Positions 26,041-32,676 of a DNA stretch of 37,349 nt are shown piece after piece. The notes below the pieces were generated by a model, which had not been told where the DNA came from, did no database searches, and saw nothing but the letters and a program-made list of their open reading frames with translations. The stretch is from Gammaproteobacteria bacterium. GTDB lineage: Bacteria > Pseudomonadota > Gammaproteobacteria > Pseudomonadales > Azotimanducaceae. Position numbers and translations under genes: made by a program. The stretch lies in NCBI GenBank assembly GCA_002725285.1, contig PBRC01000054.1, positions 1 through 37,349 of the forward strand, written 5' to 3'. Numbering within the stretch: position 1 is the stretch's first letter; every line of letters starts with the position of its first letter.

Positions 26041-27642
26041 CTACTTTATCACACGTGCGTAGGTGTAATCCGGATCTGGACCAACAACTCGCCTGACAAC
26101 GCCACGCAGTTTTGGGTTCATGAGATAGATAACGCCCTGCTCATACTGTGGCAAAATAACGGCGTCATCGAATAATATTTGTTGGAGCCTGCCCATGGCA
26201 TCCATTCGCGTTTTGGGATCTGAACTGCTCATGGCGATACGAACTTGATCATCGTACTTCGGGTTGTTGTATCGACCCCGGTTGTTAAGGTTCCATGACG
26301 CAAACAGATCACCAAATGTCATCACATCGTCGAAATCCGGTCCCCAACCTGCGCCTACAATATCGAACTCTCCTGCCGTCATTTTTGCCAGACGCTGCTT
26401 GAAAGTCTGTATGTCTACCTTGAGGTCGATATCCAGTTTTACTTTCAGCAGCCCTTGCATATAAACCGCCTGCTTCCCAGCAGTTGGACTGTCACCCACC
26501 AGAAGAACTAGTGGCGGGATCTTCTCAACGCCAAGTTCCTGTTTTGCTTTTTCGAGATAATCTCTGGCCTTTTGCAAATCAAGATCGATTTCAGGTGCGG
26601 GATATTCCTGTCGAAACTTCGAATCGACACCCCGAAGCCAAACCGGAAACAGGCTTCTGCCAGCCCTGTTGCCGGGGGTTCCGAGGACGCTGTTGACGAA
26701 CTCATCTGCGTCGAAAACGTGTTGGATTGCTCTGCGCAGATTCAAACTTCGAGTTGGGCGATCTTCCCGATGATTGTATTCCAAAAAGAAAACTGAACCG
26801 GTGGAGAAACTTCTGATTCTGAAACGTTGAGTCAGTGCATCCTTGTAGGTCTCGCCATCAAGTCGGGTTTGAACTATCTGCCCATCAATGAAAAGGTTCA
26901 GGCGAGCCCGGGTGTCAGCGGTGATGTAGTTGGCATTGATTTCGTTTAGGGTGATTTTGTCCTTGTTCCAGTAGCGTTCGTTCTTCGTCATCCTGAGGGA
27001 GGCTGAGTGAACCCATTCGGTTAACACAAAAGGACCGTTGAAAAGCAGATCGTCTACGTCAGCAGCATACTGGTCACCCTTTGACTCAAAAAAATCCTTG
27101 CGTACAGGAAAATAGGATGAGAACGCGGTGAGTTTGATGAAGTATCCGGTTGGTCTTTCAAACTCTAATTTGAGGGTTTTATCGTCCAGGGCCCTGACCC
27201 CCAGTTTGCTGGGATCGAGTTCTCCCACATTAACCTTTTCGCCGTTCTTTATCGGATAGAGGATGAAGGCGTATTCTGATGCAGTTTGAGGTGCCAGCGT
27301 GTTTTGCCAGGCAAATACGAAGTCGTGTGCTGTGACCGGTTCGCCATCAGACCATATGGCTTCTTCCCTGAGCCAGAACGTGGCGCCGGTGTCATCAATT
27401 TCCCATCTCTCAGCGACGCCGGGTACAACGTTACCTCGACGGTCATAGCGAACCAGACCTTCCATCACGTGAGACAGCATAAAAATGCTGACCTGGTCAG
27501 TGGCTTTCATGCCATTTAGCTGAGGAGGTTCCTGAGCGAGTGCAATGCTGATGGTTTGCTTTTCGAAGTCAGCCGATGTGGCATCAAACTGGGCCTGTAT
27601 CGGCAGAGAAGCCACTATCAGCAGGGCAATCAGATATCTCAT
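26041..27642 (-). CDS. oppA: Peptide ABC transporter substrate-binding protein
   Basis: A 533-residue SBP_bac_5 family periplasmic binding protein that captures peptides for the importer. A cleavable signal peptide (MRYLIALLIVASLPIQA) ends near residue 17 with no lipobox cysteine, so the mature protein is soluble. The family signature around VVPGVAERWEIDDTGATF and the WSDGEPVTAHDFVFAWQ segment are present. The ATG has AAGAAGG upstream. It is the first gene of oppABCDF, and its 5' region carries an AT-rich palindrome. Ligand specificity cannot be read from sequence. Confidence 0.93.
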   Translation of the reverse strand: MRYLIALLIVASLPIQAQFDATSADFEKQTISIALAQEPPQLNGMKATDQVSIFMLSHVMEGLVRYDRRGNVVPGVAERWEIDDTGATFWLREEAIWSDGEPVTAHDFVFAWQNTLAPQTASEYAFILYPIKNGEKVNVGELDPSKLGVRALDDKTLKLEFERPTGYFIKLTAFSSYFPVRKDFFESKGDQYAADVDDLLFNGPFVLTEWVHSASLRMTKNERYWNKDKITLNEINANYITADTRARLNLFIDGQIVQTRLDGETYKDALTQRFRIRSFSTGSVFFLEYNHREDRPTRSLNLRRAIQHVFDADEFVNSVLGTPGNRAGRSLFPVWLRGVDSKFRQEYPAPEIDLDLQKARDYLEKAKQELGVEKIPPLVLLVGDSPTAGKQAVYMQGLLKVKLDIDLKVDIQTFKQRLAKMTAGEFDIVGAGWGPDFDDVMTFGDLFASWNLNNRGRYNNPKYDDQVRIAMSSSDPKTRMDAMGRLQQILFDDAVILPQYEQGVIYLMNPKLRGVVRRVVGPDPDYTYARVIK

Positions 27643-28111
27643 TCTCTATTAGCCTTCTTCACAAACCGGCGGATTGTAGCATGTTGCCGCTGTTCAGAAT
27701 GTCAGTGTCCGTTGAATGGGCGGTCAATCAGCAGCTGTTAATAAGTGATTATTAATCAATAACATATAGCTGAGTTTGATTGGTTTTCAGTACCGATTAT
27801 CCCCCCATTTAAGATTTGACTGGAGACCACGTCATTCTCTTCATATTTTTTTCATTGGTATTAAACCCGTTTCGTATTTCGGGCAACTAAGCGGATGAGA
27901 ATTAAAAGTTCCAGGCGTGTCTTGGGGGATAAAAACCGAACCTTATCAGGCATACCTCATTCAAGATTTGCACATCCCCGGTGTGCGGGGAGTGCTGTTT
28001 GGGGTCTCAAACCTTTTTAACCTCCATTAACCCGGGAAAACTAAATGTTAAAATGTAGCAAAAATACCACCAGTTGGTCTCTCGCACTTTCGCGTGGGGA
28101 TTTTCCACGAT
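27643..28111. other. Gene-free region upstream of oppA
   Basis: About 470 bases with no credible gene. It holds an AT-rich palindrome at 27738-27755, three near-identical 12-mers (27807, 27959, 28110) spaced 152 and 151 bp, and two GC-rich hairpins: CCCCG/CGGGG around GTGTG (27976-27990) and CGTGG/CCACG near 28093-28109. A weak GTTTG/CAAAC hairpin with a T5 run lies near 28000 on the + strand. It probably contains the oppA promoter; the rest is unexplained. Confidence 0.6.
27738..27755. promoter_or_regulatory. Palindrome upstream of oppA
   Basis: TTAATAA and TTATTAA form perfect 7-bp inverted repeats separated by GTGA, about 100 bases upstream of the oppA ATG. The sequence is AT-rich and symmetric, consistent with a dimeric regulator or an upstream promoter element. 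No specific factor can be named. Confidence 0.4.
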
Positions 28112-28121
28112 TCAAGATTTG
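27807..28121. repeat. Three 12-mers at ~151-bp period
   Basis: ATTTAAGATTTG (27807-27818), ATTCAAGATTTG (27959-27970) and ATTCAAGATTTG (28110-28121) differ by one base and are spaced 152 and 151 bp apart. The intervening sequences are not obviously similar to each other. The third copy overlaps the stop of the truncated lipoprotein ORF on the minus strand. Confidence 0.65.
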
Positions 28122-28309
28122 ACGTAATCCTTCATGGTTTCATCAATTGCGAGAATCGCGCTAGAGTCAATACCAGTGAAGTCGATGGTCTCATCGAATA
28201 GCAACTTTCCCGACACCAGAATCTCAAGATCTGCCGGCGGGGTAATTTTCAAAGGTGCGCAGCCTGCTGACGATAAAATAGGAATGATTACAGGGCAGAT
28301 CTGTTTCAT
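28112..28309 (-). pseudogene. Truncated lipoprotein, possibly transglutaminase-like
   Basis: A 65-residue minus-strand ORF with a short hydrophobic N-terminus and a lipobox-like LSSAGC, then KITPPADLEILVSGKLLFDE and ending ILAIDETMKDYVKS. The tail resembles the N-terminal segment of periplasmic transglutaminase-like lipoproteins, where a longer catalytic part would follow; here a stop intervenes at the third 12-mer repeat. It could be a truncated gene or a genuine short lipoprotein. It lies 131 bases downstream of the VWA gene on the same strand. Family assignment is weak. Confidence 0.4.
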
Positions 28310-28440
28310 CTTGATTTGTCCATCATACTCATAGTTTGTACCCGATCAGACTGAGAAAGTTTCAGAAGTAGAAGTAATTGATCAGATAAGTGAGGCAACA
28401 CAGCAAAATAAAGCTGCGCTGGTGAAGCCGTAAACGGAAC

Positions 28441-29907
28441 CTATGTGACCGATTTAAGGAGGTTGCCAACTACTCTCTCGAGATGCATTAGAGAGTTACA
28501 GACCTCTGTCTGATGGCAGCATGGTGCGTATTTCTTCATTTCAGCGTCGCCGACGGTCCAGCTGGATTTAGGCTCTGGATTCAGCCAGATGACTCGCTTG
28601 GCTTTATCGTACATCTCTTTGAGGATTTCAGCCTGTGGATCGCCGTAGTTATTTCTGGCATCGCCAAGAATAATGATCGTGGTCTTATTGTTCACGTCAT
28701 CTATGCAATGATTTTTGAAATCCATCAGCATCCGCCCGTAATCCGTTGAGCCGTTACCATAGTCACGCATCGTGCGAGCCATGGCTTCTTCCAGTGTACT
28801 GTGCTCAAACAACTTCGTGACTTCACCCAAATCTGATGAGAATGCAAAGGATCTGACTTTGGGTAGAATCTCAGCAAGGCTGAATAGAAACATTAACAAG
28901 AAGCGTGAGTAGTTGCTGACAGATCCACTGACGTCACAGATACACATCACTTTCGGACGATCGACTTTGGAAGCTTTCCATTTAATATCAAAGAACATGC
29001 CGTCATATTGCATGTTGTGACGAAGGGTCTTCCTTACATCCAGTTGGCCCCGTTTGAAGGTCTTGCGTCGTTTTGAGTGGATGGCGATGAGTTTCTTCGC
29101 CATCTTGAAAACCACTTCCTGAACGTCTTTGAAGTTACGCTTTTCTAGGTTGGATAATTTGACCTTTTTCAACAACTCTTCACGAAGCTGTTTTCCGGAT
29201 TCATCGGCGTGAAGGAAAAACTGCTTCTCAACATAGTCCCGGACTTTTTCTCTTAACAGATCACGGGCTTTCTTGAGGTTCTTTGCCAGGATTCGTTGAG
29301 GGAGACCGCCGTGCCCCTGCAGCTCAGAAACCTCTTCCTGCAGCCCTTTTAGCCCCATCGCATCCATTATTTTGCGGGTGTAGAGACCTTTTTGGGTAAA
29401 GACAACGATCTGATTAACTTCAACCTCGCGACCAGCTTCCATCATCGCGATGGTTTGTTCTGTCTTGCTGCCGGTCATCAGCAGTTTTCCCAACTCAGAC
29501 GTGGGCTGTAGCGTCGTTTCTTCGTTCAGCTCTTCTTCTTGCTCGCCGCCACCACCCTGGCCACCGCCCTGACCGCCGCCTTTGCCAGATTGCTGGTTAT
29601 TGCCTTCATTGGGATTGAAGTCGCCATCATTATCGTCAAAGTCGTTGTGATCAGTGTTTTCTGAATCATCAGAATCTTCAGAACGAGAAAATTCCTCAGG
29701 GGCAAAAAATCGATCAAAGCAGTCATAAAATGCATCTTTTTCTTCAGGATTTTTTGCCAGGACGACAGCAAGAGAATTCTTGAGAAATGTACGGTCTTCG
29801 TAGCCGACAATATTCATGCATTCCATGGCATCCAGGGTTTCAGCTGGTGACACCTTAATCTCTGCAGTGCGCAGAACCTTAACGAAGTCAACCAATGTGC
29901 GGTCCAT
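28441..29907 (-). CDS. CoxE-like VWA domain protein
   Basis: A 488-residue VWA protein. The N-terminal 70 residues are helical, followed by an acidic Asp/Ser stretch (76-98) and a Gly/Gln-rich low-complexity linker (about 108-121), then a helical middle with many Lys/Arg, and a C-terminal VWA domain whose MIDAS motif DVSGS is at 325-329. CoxE-type VWA proteins act with MoxR ATPases in maturing metalloenzymes such as CO dehydrogenases, but no such client is encoded here. It starts five bases after the MoxR gene and is clearly cotranscribed. Confidence 0.87.
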   Translation of the reverse strand: MDRTLVDFVKVLRTAEIKVSPAETLDAMECMNIVGYEDRTFLKNSLAVVLAKNPEEKDAFYDCFDRFFAPEEFSRSEDSDDSENTDHNDFDDNDGDFNPNEGNNQQSGKGGGQGGGQGGGGEQEEELNEETTLQPTSELGKLLMTGSKTEQTIAMMEAGREVEVNQIVVFTQKGLYTRKIMDAMGLKGLQEEVSELQGHGGLPQRILAKNLKKARDLLREKVRDYVEKQFFLHADESGKQLREELLKKVKLSNLEKRNFKDVQEVVFKMAKKLIAIHSKRRKTFKRGQLDVRKTLRHNMQYDGMFFDIKWKASKVDRPKVMCICDVSGSVSNYSRFLLMFLFSLAEILPKVRSFAFSSDLGEVTKLFEHSTLEEAMARTMRDYGNGSTDYGRMLMDFKNHCIDDVNNKTTIIILGDARNNYGDPQAEILKEMYDKAKRVIWLNPEPKSSWTVGDAEMKKYAPCCHQTEVCNSLMHLERVVGNLLKSVT

Positions 29908-29912
29908 GGACT

Positions 29913-30863
29913 TTAGTTCTCTTTCAGTGCCTTGTTGGTAACACTTTGCAATTCTGCCTCGACCGACTCGATGTCCTCTTGAAACTTCAGAATGACATTG
30001 AGGGTCTGTCTGACCAGATCAGGATCCAGTGATTCAGAATGTAACAGAATGAGCGTTCTTGCCCAATCAATGGTTTCACTAATGGCGGGAACTTTCTTCA
30101 GGTCAAGATCTCGTAACTCCTGAATGAAGGTGACCATTTGATTTCGAAGCTTCTCAGCAATCTCAGGAACTCGTGCCTGCACGATTTTTCGTTCCAAATC
30201 GACATCAGGAAAGGGGATGTACAGATGCAGGCAGCGGCGCTTGAGCGCATCAGAAATCTCTCGCGTATTGTTGCTGGTAAGAAAGACAAGAGGTTTTCTG
30301 TTTTCGATCGCCTTCACGGTACCGATTTCTGGAATGGAAAGCTGAAAGTCTGAGAGCATCTCCAGAAGTAAAGACTCGAATTCGTGATCAGACTTATCGA
30401 CTTCATCAATAAGAAGTACGCAACTGTCGTCGTTGCGAAGTGCTTTTAGAAGTGGCCTTGGCTCAAGAAATTCTTCGGAGAAAAAGATGTCGCCAAATTC
30501 GTGTAACTTATCGACGGACTGGCTCAGCCCCTTTGCCCCCTCCAGTATCTCGTTCAGCGTTTCTTTTAATACCTGTGTATATAGTAATTGTTTACCGTAC
30601 TTCCACTCATAGATCGCCTTAGACTCATCAAGACCCTCATAACATTGGAGACGAATGCACTCGAGCTCCAGCATTTCTGCCGCTGTCTTGGCCAATTCGG
30701 TTTTGCCCACACCGGGTGGTCCTTCGATCAGAATTGGTTTCTCGAGGTGGTATGCCAGAAACACAGCCGTGGCAATTTGCGGATTACAGATATAGTGGAG
30801 TTTCTCGAAGCTTTCTTGAATGACCTCTACACTGGCTAACTTTTCTTCATTCTTAAGGGTCAC
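29913..30863 (-). CDS. MoxR-family AAA+ ATPase
   Basis: A 316-residue AAA+ ATPase. Walker A GPPGVGKTE is at 48-56, Walker B VLLIDEVD at 149-156, and the sensor region FLTSNNTREISDALKRRC follows. MoxR proteins partner with VWA proteins as chaperone-like remodelers; the VWA gene directly follows. I start it at GTG 30863 because AAGGA lies about six bases upstream and the product then begins near the conserved region. The frame also contains an ATG at 30950, but the extra 29 residues look non-coding. Confidence 0.87.
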   Translation of the reverse strand: MTLKNEEKLASVEVIQESFEKLHYICNPQIATAVFLAYHLEKPILIEGPPGVGKTELAKTAAEMLELECIRLQCYEGLDESKAIYEWKYGKQLLYTQVLKETLNEILEGAKGLSQSVDKLHEFGDIFFSEEFLEPRPLLKALRNDDSCVLLIDEVDKSDHEFESLLLEMLSDFQLSIPEIGTVKAIENRKPLVFLTSNNTREISDALKRRCLHLYIPFPDVDLERKIVQARVPEIAEKLRNQMVTFIQELRDLDLKKVPAISETIDWARTLILLHSESLDPDLVRQTLNVILKFQEDIESVEAELQSVTNKALKEN

Positions 30864-31452
30864 GCGATTTCCTTTAACAGCTTTGAGCTGCTCTGAAACA
30901 GAACTGAGTATGCATGTTCCTGTGGTGGTGTATAGGAGAGTGAACACCACATTATGTGAATCTCATTCCCATTTGTACAGCGACTCGCGAGCTATCATAG
31001 AGAGGTATTGCTTCGAATAAGGAGAAGTAATAAAAGCTGATCCCCCGGATGATTGGGTAGCGCCACGAATCAGGTCACCAGATGAGAGGACCAGGCAAAT
31101 TACAGACTGTCGATTGAAAAACATCCTTCGGTTCAGATCGTCATTCAAAACAGCTTCTGACGCAGTATTGTTGACTCTTTTGGCTGGTGAAACACCAGCA
31201 GTTGTGACAACTTATCAACTGACTTTAACTTCAGTCAAAAATTCTAGTAATATCATATAGTTAAAGACGCCTGGTGGTCGAGAAGTATTAGTGCAGTTTA
31301 GTATTTCATTGTCAAAAGTGTGCTATGGTGTCGCCAAAAAAATATAAGGGCTGTGTCCCAGAGGGGAGCTTTGAACCGGAGCGATCCTCGCCTACTTCAG
31401 AAGATTTCTGAGAAAGCATTTGGCGGGATAATCAGACCATCGTTATATCCCT
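30864..31452. other. Divergent region between MoxR and sigma factor
   Basis: About 590 bases between the minus-strand MoxR operon and the plus-strand sigma factor. A 61-codon minus-strand frame (30963-31148, TTG start) has no recognisable features and is probably not a gene. A perfect hairpin GCTGGTG/CACCAGC with loop AAA lies at 31183-31199. A smaller inverted repeat TGACT/AGTCA follows near 31220-31236. Promoters for both operons should be here, but I see no convincing -35/-10 pair. Confidence 0.5.
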
Positions 31453-31992
31453 ATGGTCGGAATGGCAAAAGAATCGAATACGGCACTATTGATGGACGAA
31501 CTGGCGATCCCGCTGGTCCGCTACCTGTCAAAAAAAGTATCAAACAGCGAAGATGCGAATGATCTTGCGCAAGAGGCTTTCCTGCGTATGCACAAGTTCC
31601 AGCAGTCTCGGCGATTGGACAATGCACGTGCCTTCCTGTTCAAGACTGCCAATAACCTTATGATCGATCAGATGCGCAGGGCAAAAGTTCACGATAAATA
31701 TTTGAGTTTCGAAATGCCTCCAGAACGTTCAGATGAAGAGGGTGACGAATTTGCTCCTTCTGCCGAGAGAATGGCGTCTGCTGAGCAAGAACTGGATCGG
31801 ATTTACAAAGCGGTTGATCAGATGCCTGAAAAAGTGCGCCGGGCATTTCTGATGCACCGTGGCAAGGATATGAGCTATGCCGAGATCGCCTTTGAAATAG
31901 GCGTTTCGACGAGTATGATCGAAAAGTACATTATTCAGGCACTGAGAATTCTGCGCCAGGATATGGCCGAACGATATCAGGCTAACGGCTAG
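31453..31992 (+). CDS. FecI-type ECF sigma factor
   Basis: A 179-residue sigma-70 family ECF factor. Region 2 contains DLAQEAFLRMHKF and AFLFKTANNLMIDQMRR; region 4 has the helix-turn-helix MSYAEIAFEIGVSTSMIEKYI with the family's YIIQALRILRQ ending. FecI-type sigmas normally control TonB-dependent receptor genes through a FecR anti-sigma; here a receptor lies 685 bases downstream and only a FecR N-terminal remnant, on the opposite strand, lies between them. A second in-frame ATG at 31462 is an alternative start, preceded by GGTCGGA. Confidence 0.88.
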   Translation: MVGMAKESNTALLMDELAIPLVRYLSKKVSNSEDANDLAQEAFLRMHKFQQSRRLDNARAFLFKTANNLMIDQMRRAKVHDKYLSFEMPPERSDEEGDEFAPSAERMASAEQELDRIYKAVDQMPEKVRRAFLMHRGKDMSYAEIAFEIGVSTSMIEKYIIQALRILRQDMAERYQANG

Positions 31993-32183
31993 GAAACGGC
32001 TCTCAATTCCCCCCTCTTTTTAGCTTCCCAGAGCTTAAGTACATCAACGAACACCAGTTGGTGCTCAAGACTCTCGCTTAACCTACTGAAAAATGCAGAA
32101 AGCTCTGATTTATCGGCGCCTTCCGCTCGCTGTCTGACAAACCAGTCGATGGTTCTGTCAGACGCAGCTTTGGTTTCGGTTGA
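31989..32183 (-). pseudogene. FecR N-terminal domain remnant
   Basis: The minus strand just behind the sigma gene reads 64 codons with the pattern of the FecR N-terminal (DUF4880) domain: TIDWFVRQRAEGADKSELS, then LEHQLVFVDVLKLWEAKKRG. The W...R..G and final LW motif are the hallmarks of the cytoplasmic sigma-interacting domain. An in-frame TAA directly precedes it and no ATG, GTG or TTG starts it; a TTG at 32189-32191 in the neighbouring frame reads TNQPKPK, a plausible N-terminus if a frameshift occurred. No membrane or periplasmic part follows, as the frame stops at the sigma stop codon. Confidence 0.55.
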
Positions 32184-32395
32184 TTAGTCAATAGATTTTC
32201 CACATATGTTCGGCATATTTAAGACGTCCTTTTGACGAAAATGGTTTACCTTGCTGACCAATAGGTCCCATTTGAGCAAAAGAAAGTTCTGCCGCCCTGA
32301 CTTATTTACCAGGTTTACCGGGCCAATTTAGCCTGTTTCTAACCCAATGATGAGAGTCTTTGGATAGGCGCCGCAGGGTATGGGATGAATACCAT
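32184..32395. other. Leader segment, no gene seen
   Basis: About 210 bases between the FecR remnant and the tandem duplication. No credible ORF, hairpin terminator or promoter pair could be identified. It may hold the receptor promoter or a distal 5' leader. Confidence 0.4.
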
Positions 32396-32523
32396 ATGAA
32401 AAAATTTAATGAATAAGGGTAAAAAGTATGAATATTAATAATACGCATGCTTTTTTCTATTGAAAGAAATTAACGAATAAGGGTAAAAAGTATGAATATT
32501 ATTAATACTCACACTTTTTTCCA
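32396..32523 (+). repeat. 64-bp tandem duplication before TonB receptor
   Basis: Two diverged 64-bp units (32396-32459 and 32460-32523). The central 27 bases are identical (32411-32437 and 32475-32501); the flanks differ by scattered substitutions. Each unit has AAGGG upstream of an ATG. Each also contains an AT-rich hairpin ending in a T-run: AAAAAGTATG pairs with CATGCTTTTT in unit 1 with one G-T pair, and AAAAAGT with ACTTTTT in unit 2. Units also carry an inner GTAT/ATAC pairing. Confidence 0.85.
32428..32463 (+). CDS. Candidate leader peptide 1
   Basis: An 11-residue ORF (MNINNTHAFFY) in the first repeat unit, with AAGGG about eight bases before its ATG. Its stop overlaps the start-like TTG of the second unit. 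The hairpin with T-run is inside the ORF, so ribosome position could affect RNA folding. Translation is unproven. Confidence 0.25.
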   Translation: MNINNTHAFFY

Positions 32524-32569
32524 TATTTTTTGCATTTTGTTAAGTTTTTCTTCACTTTTGTTGTGGTAA
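32492..32569 (+). CDS. Candidate leader peptide 2
   Basis: A 25-residue hydrophobic ORF beginning MNIINTHTFF and ending LLLW in the second repeat unit, with AAGGG upstream. Its first ten residues match leader 1 at eight positions. The longer tail comes from sequence outside the duplication. Function, if any, would be regulatory; not proven. Confidence 0.25.
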   Translation: MNIINTHTFFHIFCILLSFSSLLLW

Positions 32570-32676
32570 GTGGACACTTATACGTCTTATTATGTACAGG
32601 TGTTAAACACTGAATGGAACTCCGTGTCTAAACAGTTTTCATTTACAAGGACATCCAACTAGTTGGGGGATATAAC

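Noticed and set aside
28000-28030. GTTTG/CAAAC hairpin with T5 as a terminator
   Set aside because: The stem is only five base pairs and no plus-strand gene upstream needs it.
27971-28109. CRISPR-like GC-rich hairpin (CCCCG-GTGTG-CGGGG) next to short repeats
   Set aside because: Only one hairpin of this sort, no regular repeat-spacer array, no cas genes. The 12-mers are too short and too widely spaced for CRISPR.
30963-31148. 61-codon minus-strand frame upstream of MoxR
   Set aside because: TTG start without ribosome binding site, no recognisable motif, and located where the MoxR promoter should be.
32570-32676. Fixed promoter for the TonB receptor (TTATAC/TATTAT-like boxes)
   Set aside because: Several AT-rich hexamers fit loosely but none has a correct -35 partner. 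Only a short inverted repeat GTGTT-A-AACAC at 32600-32610 stands out.
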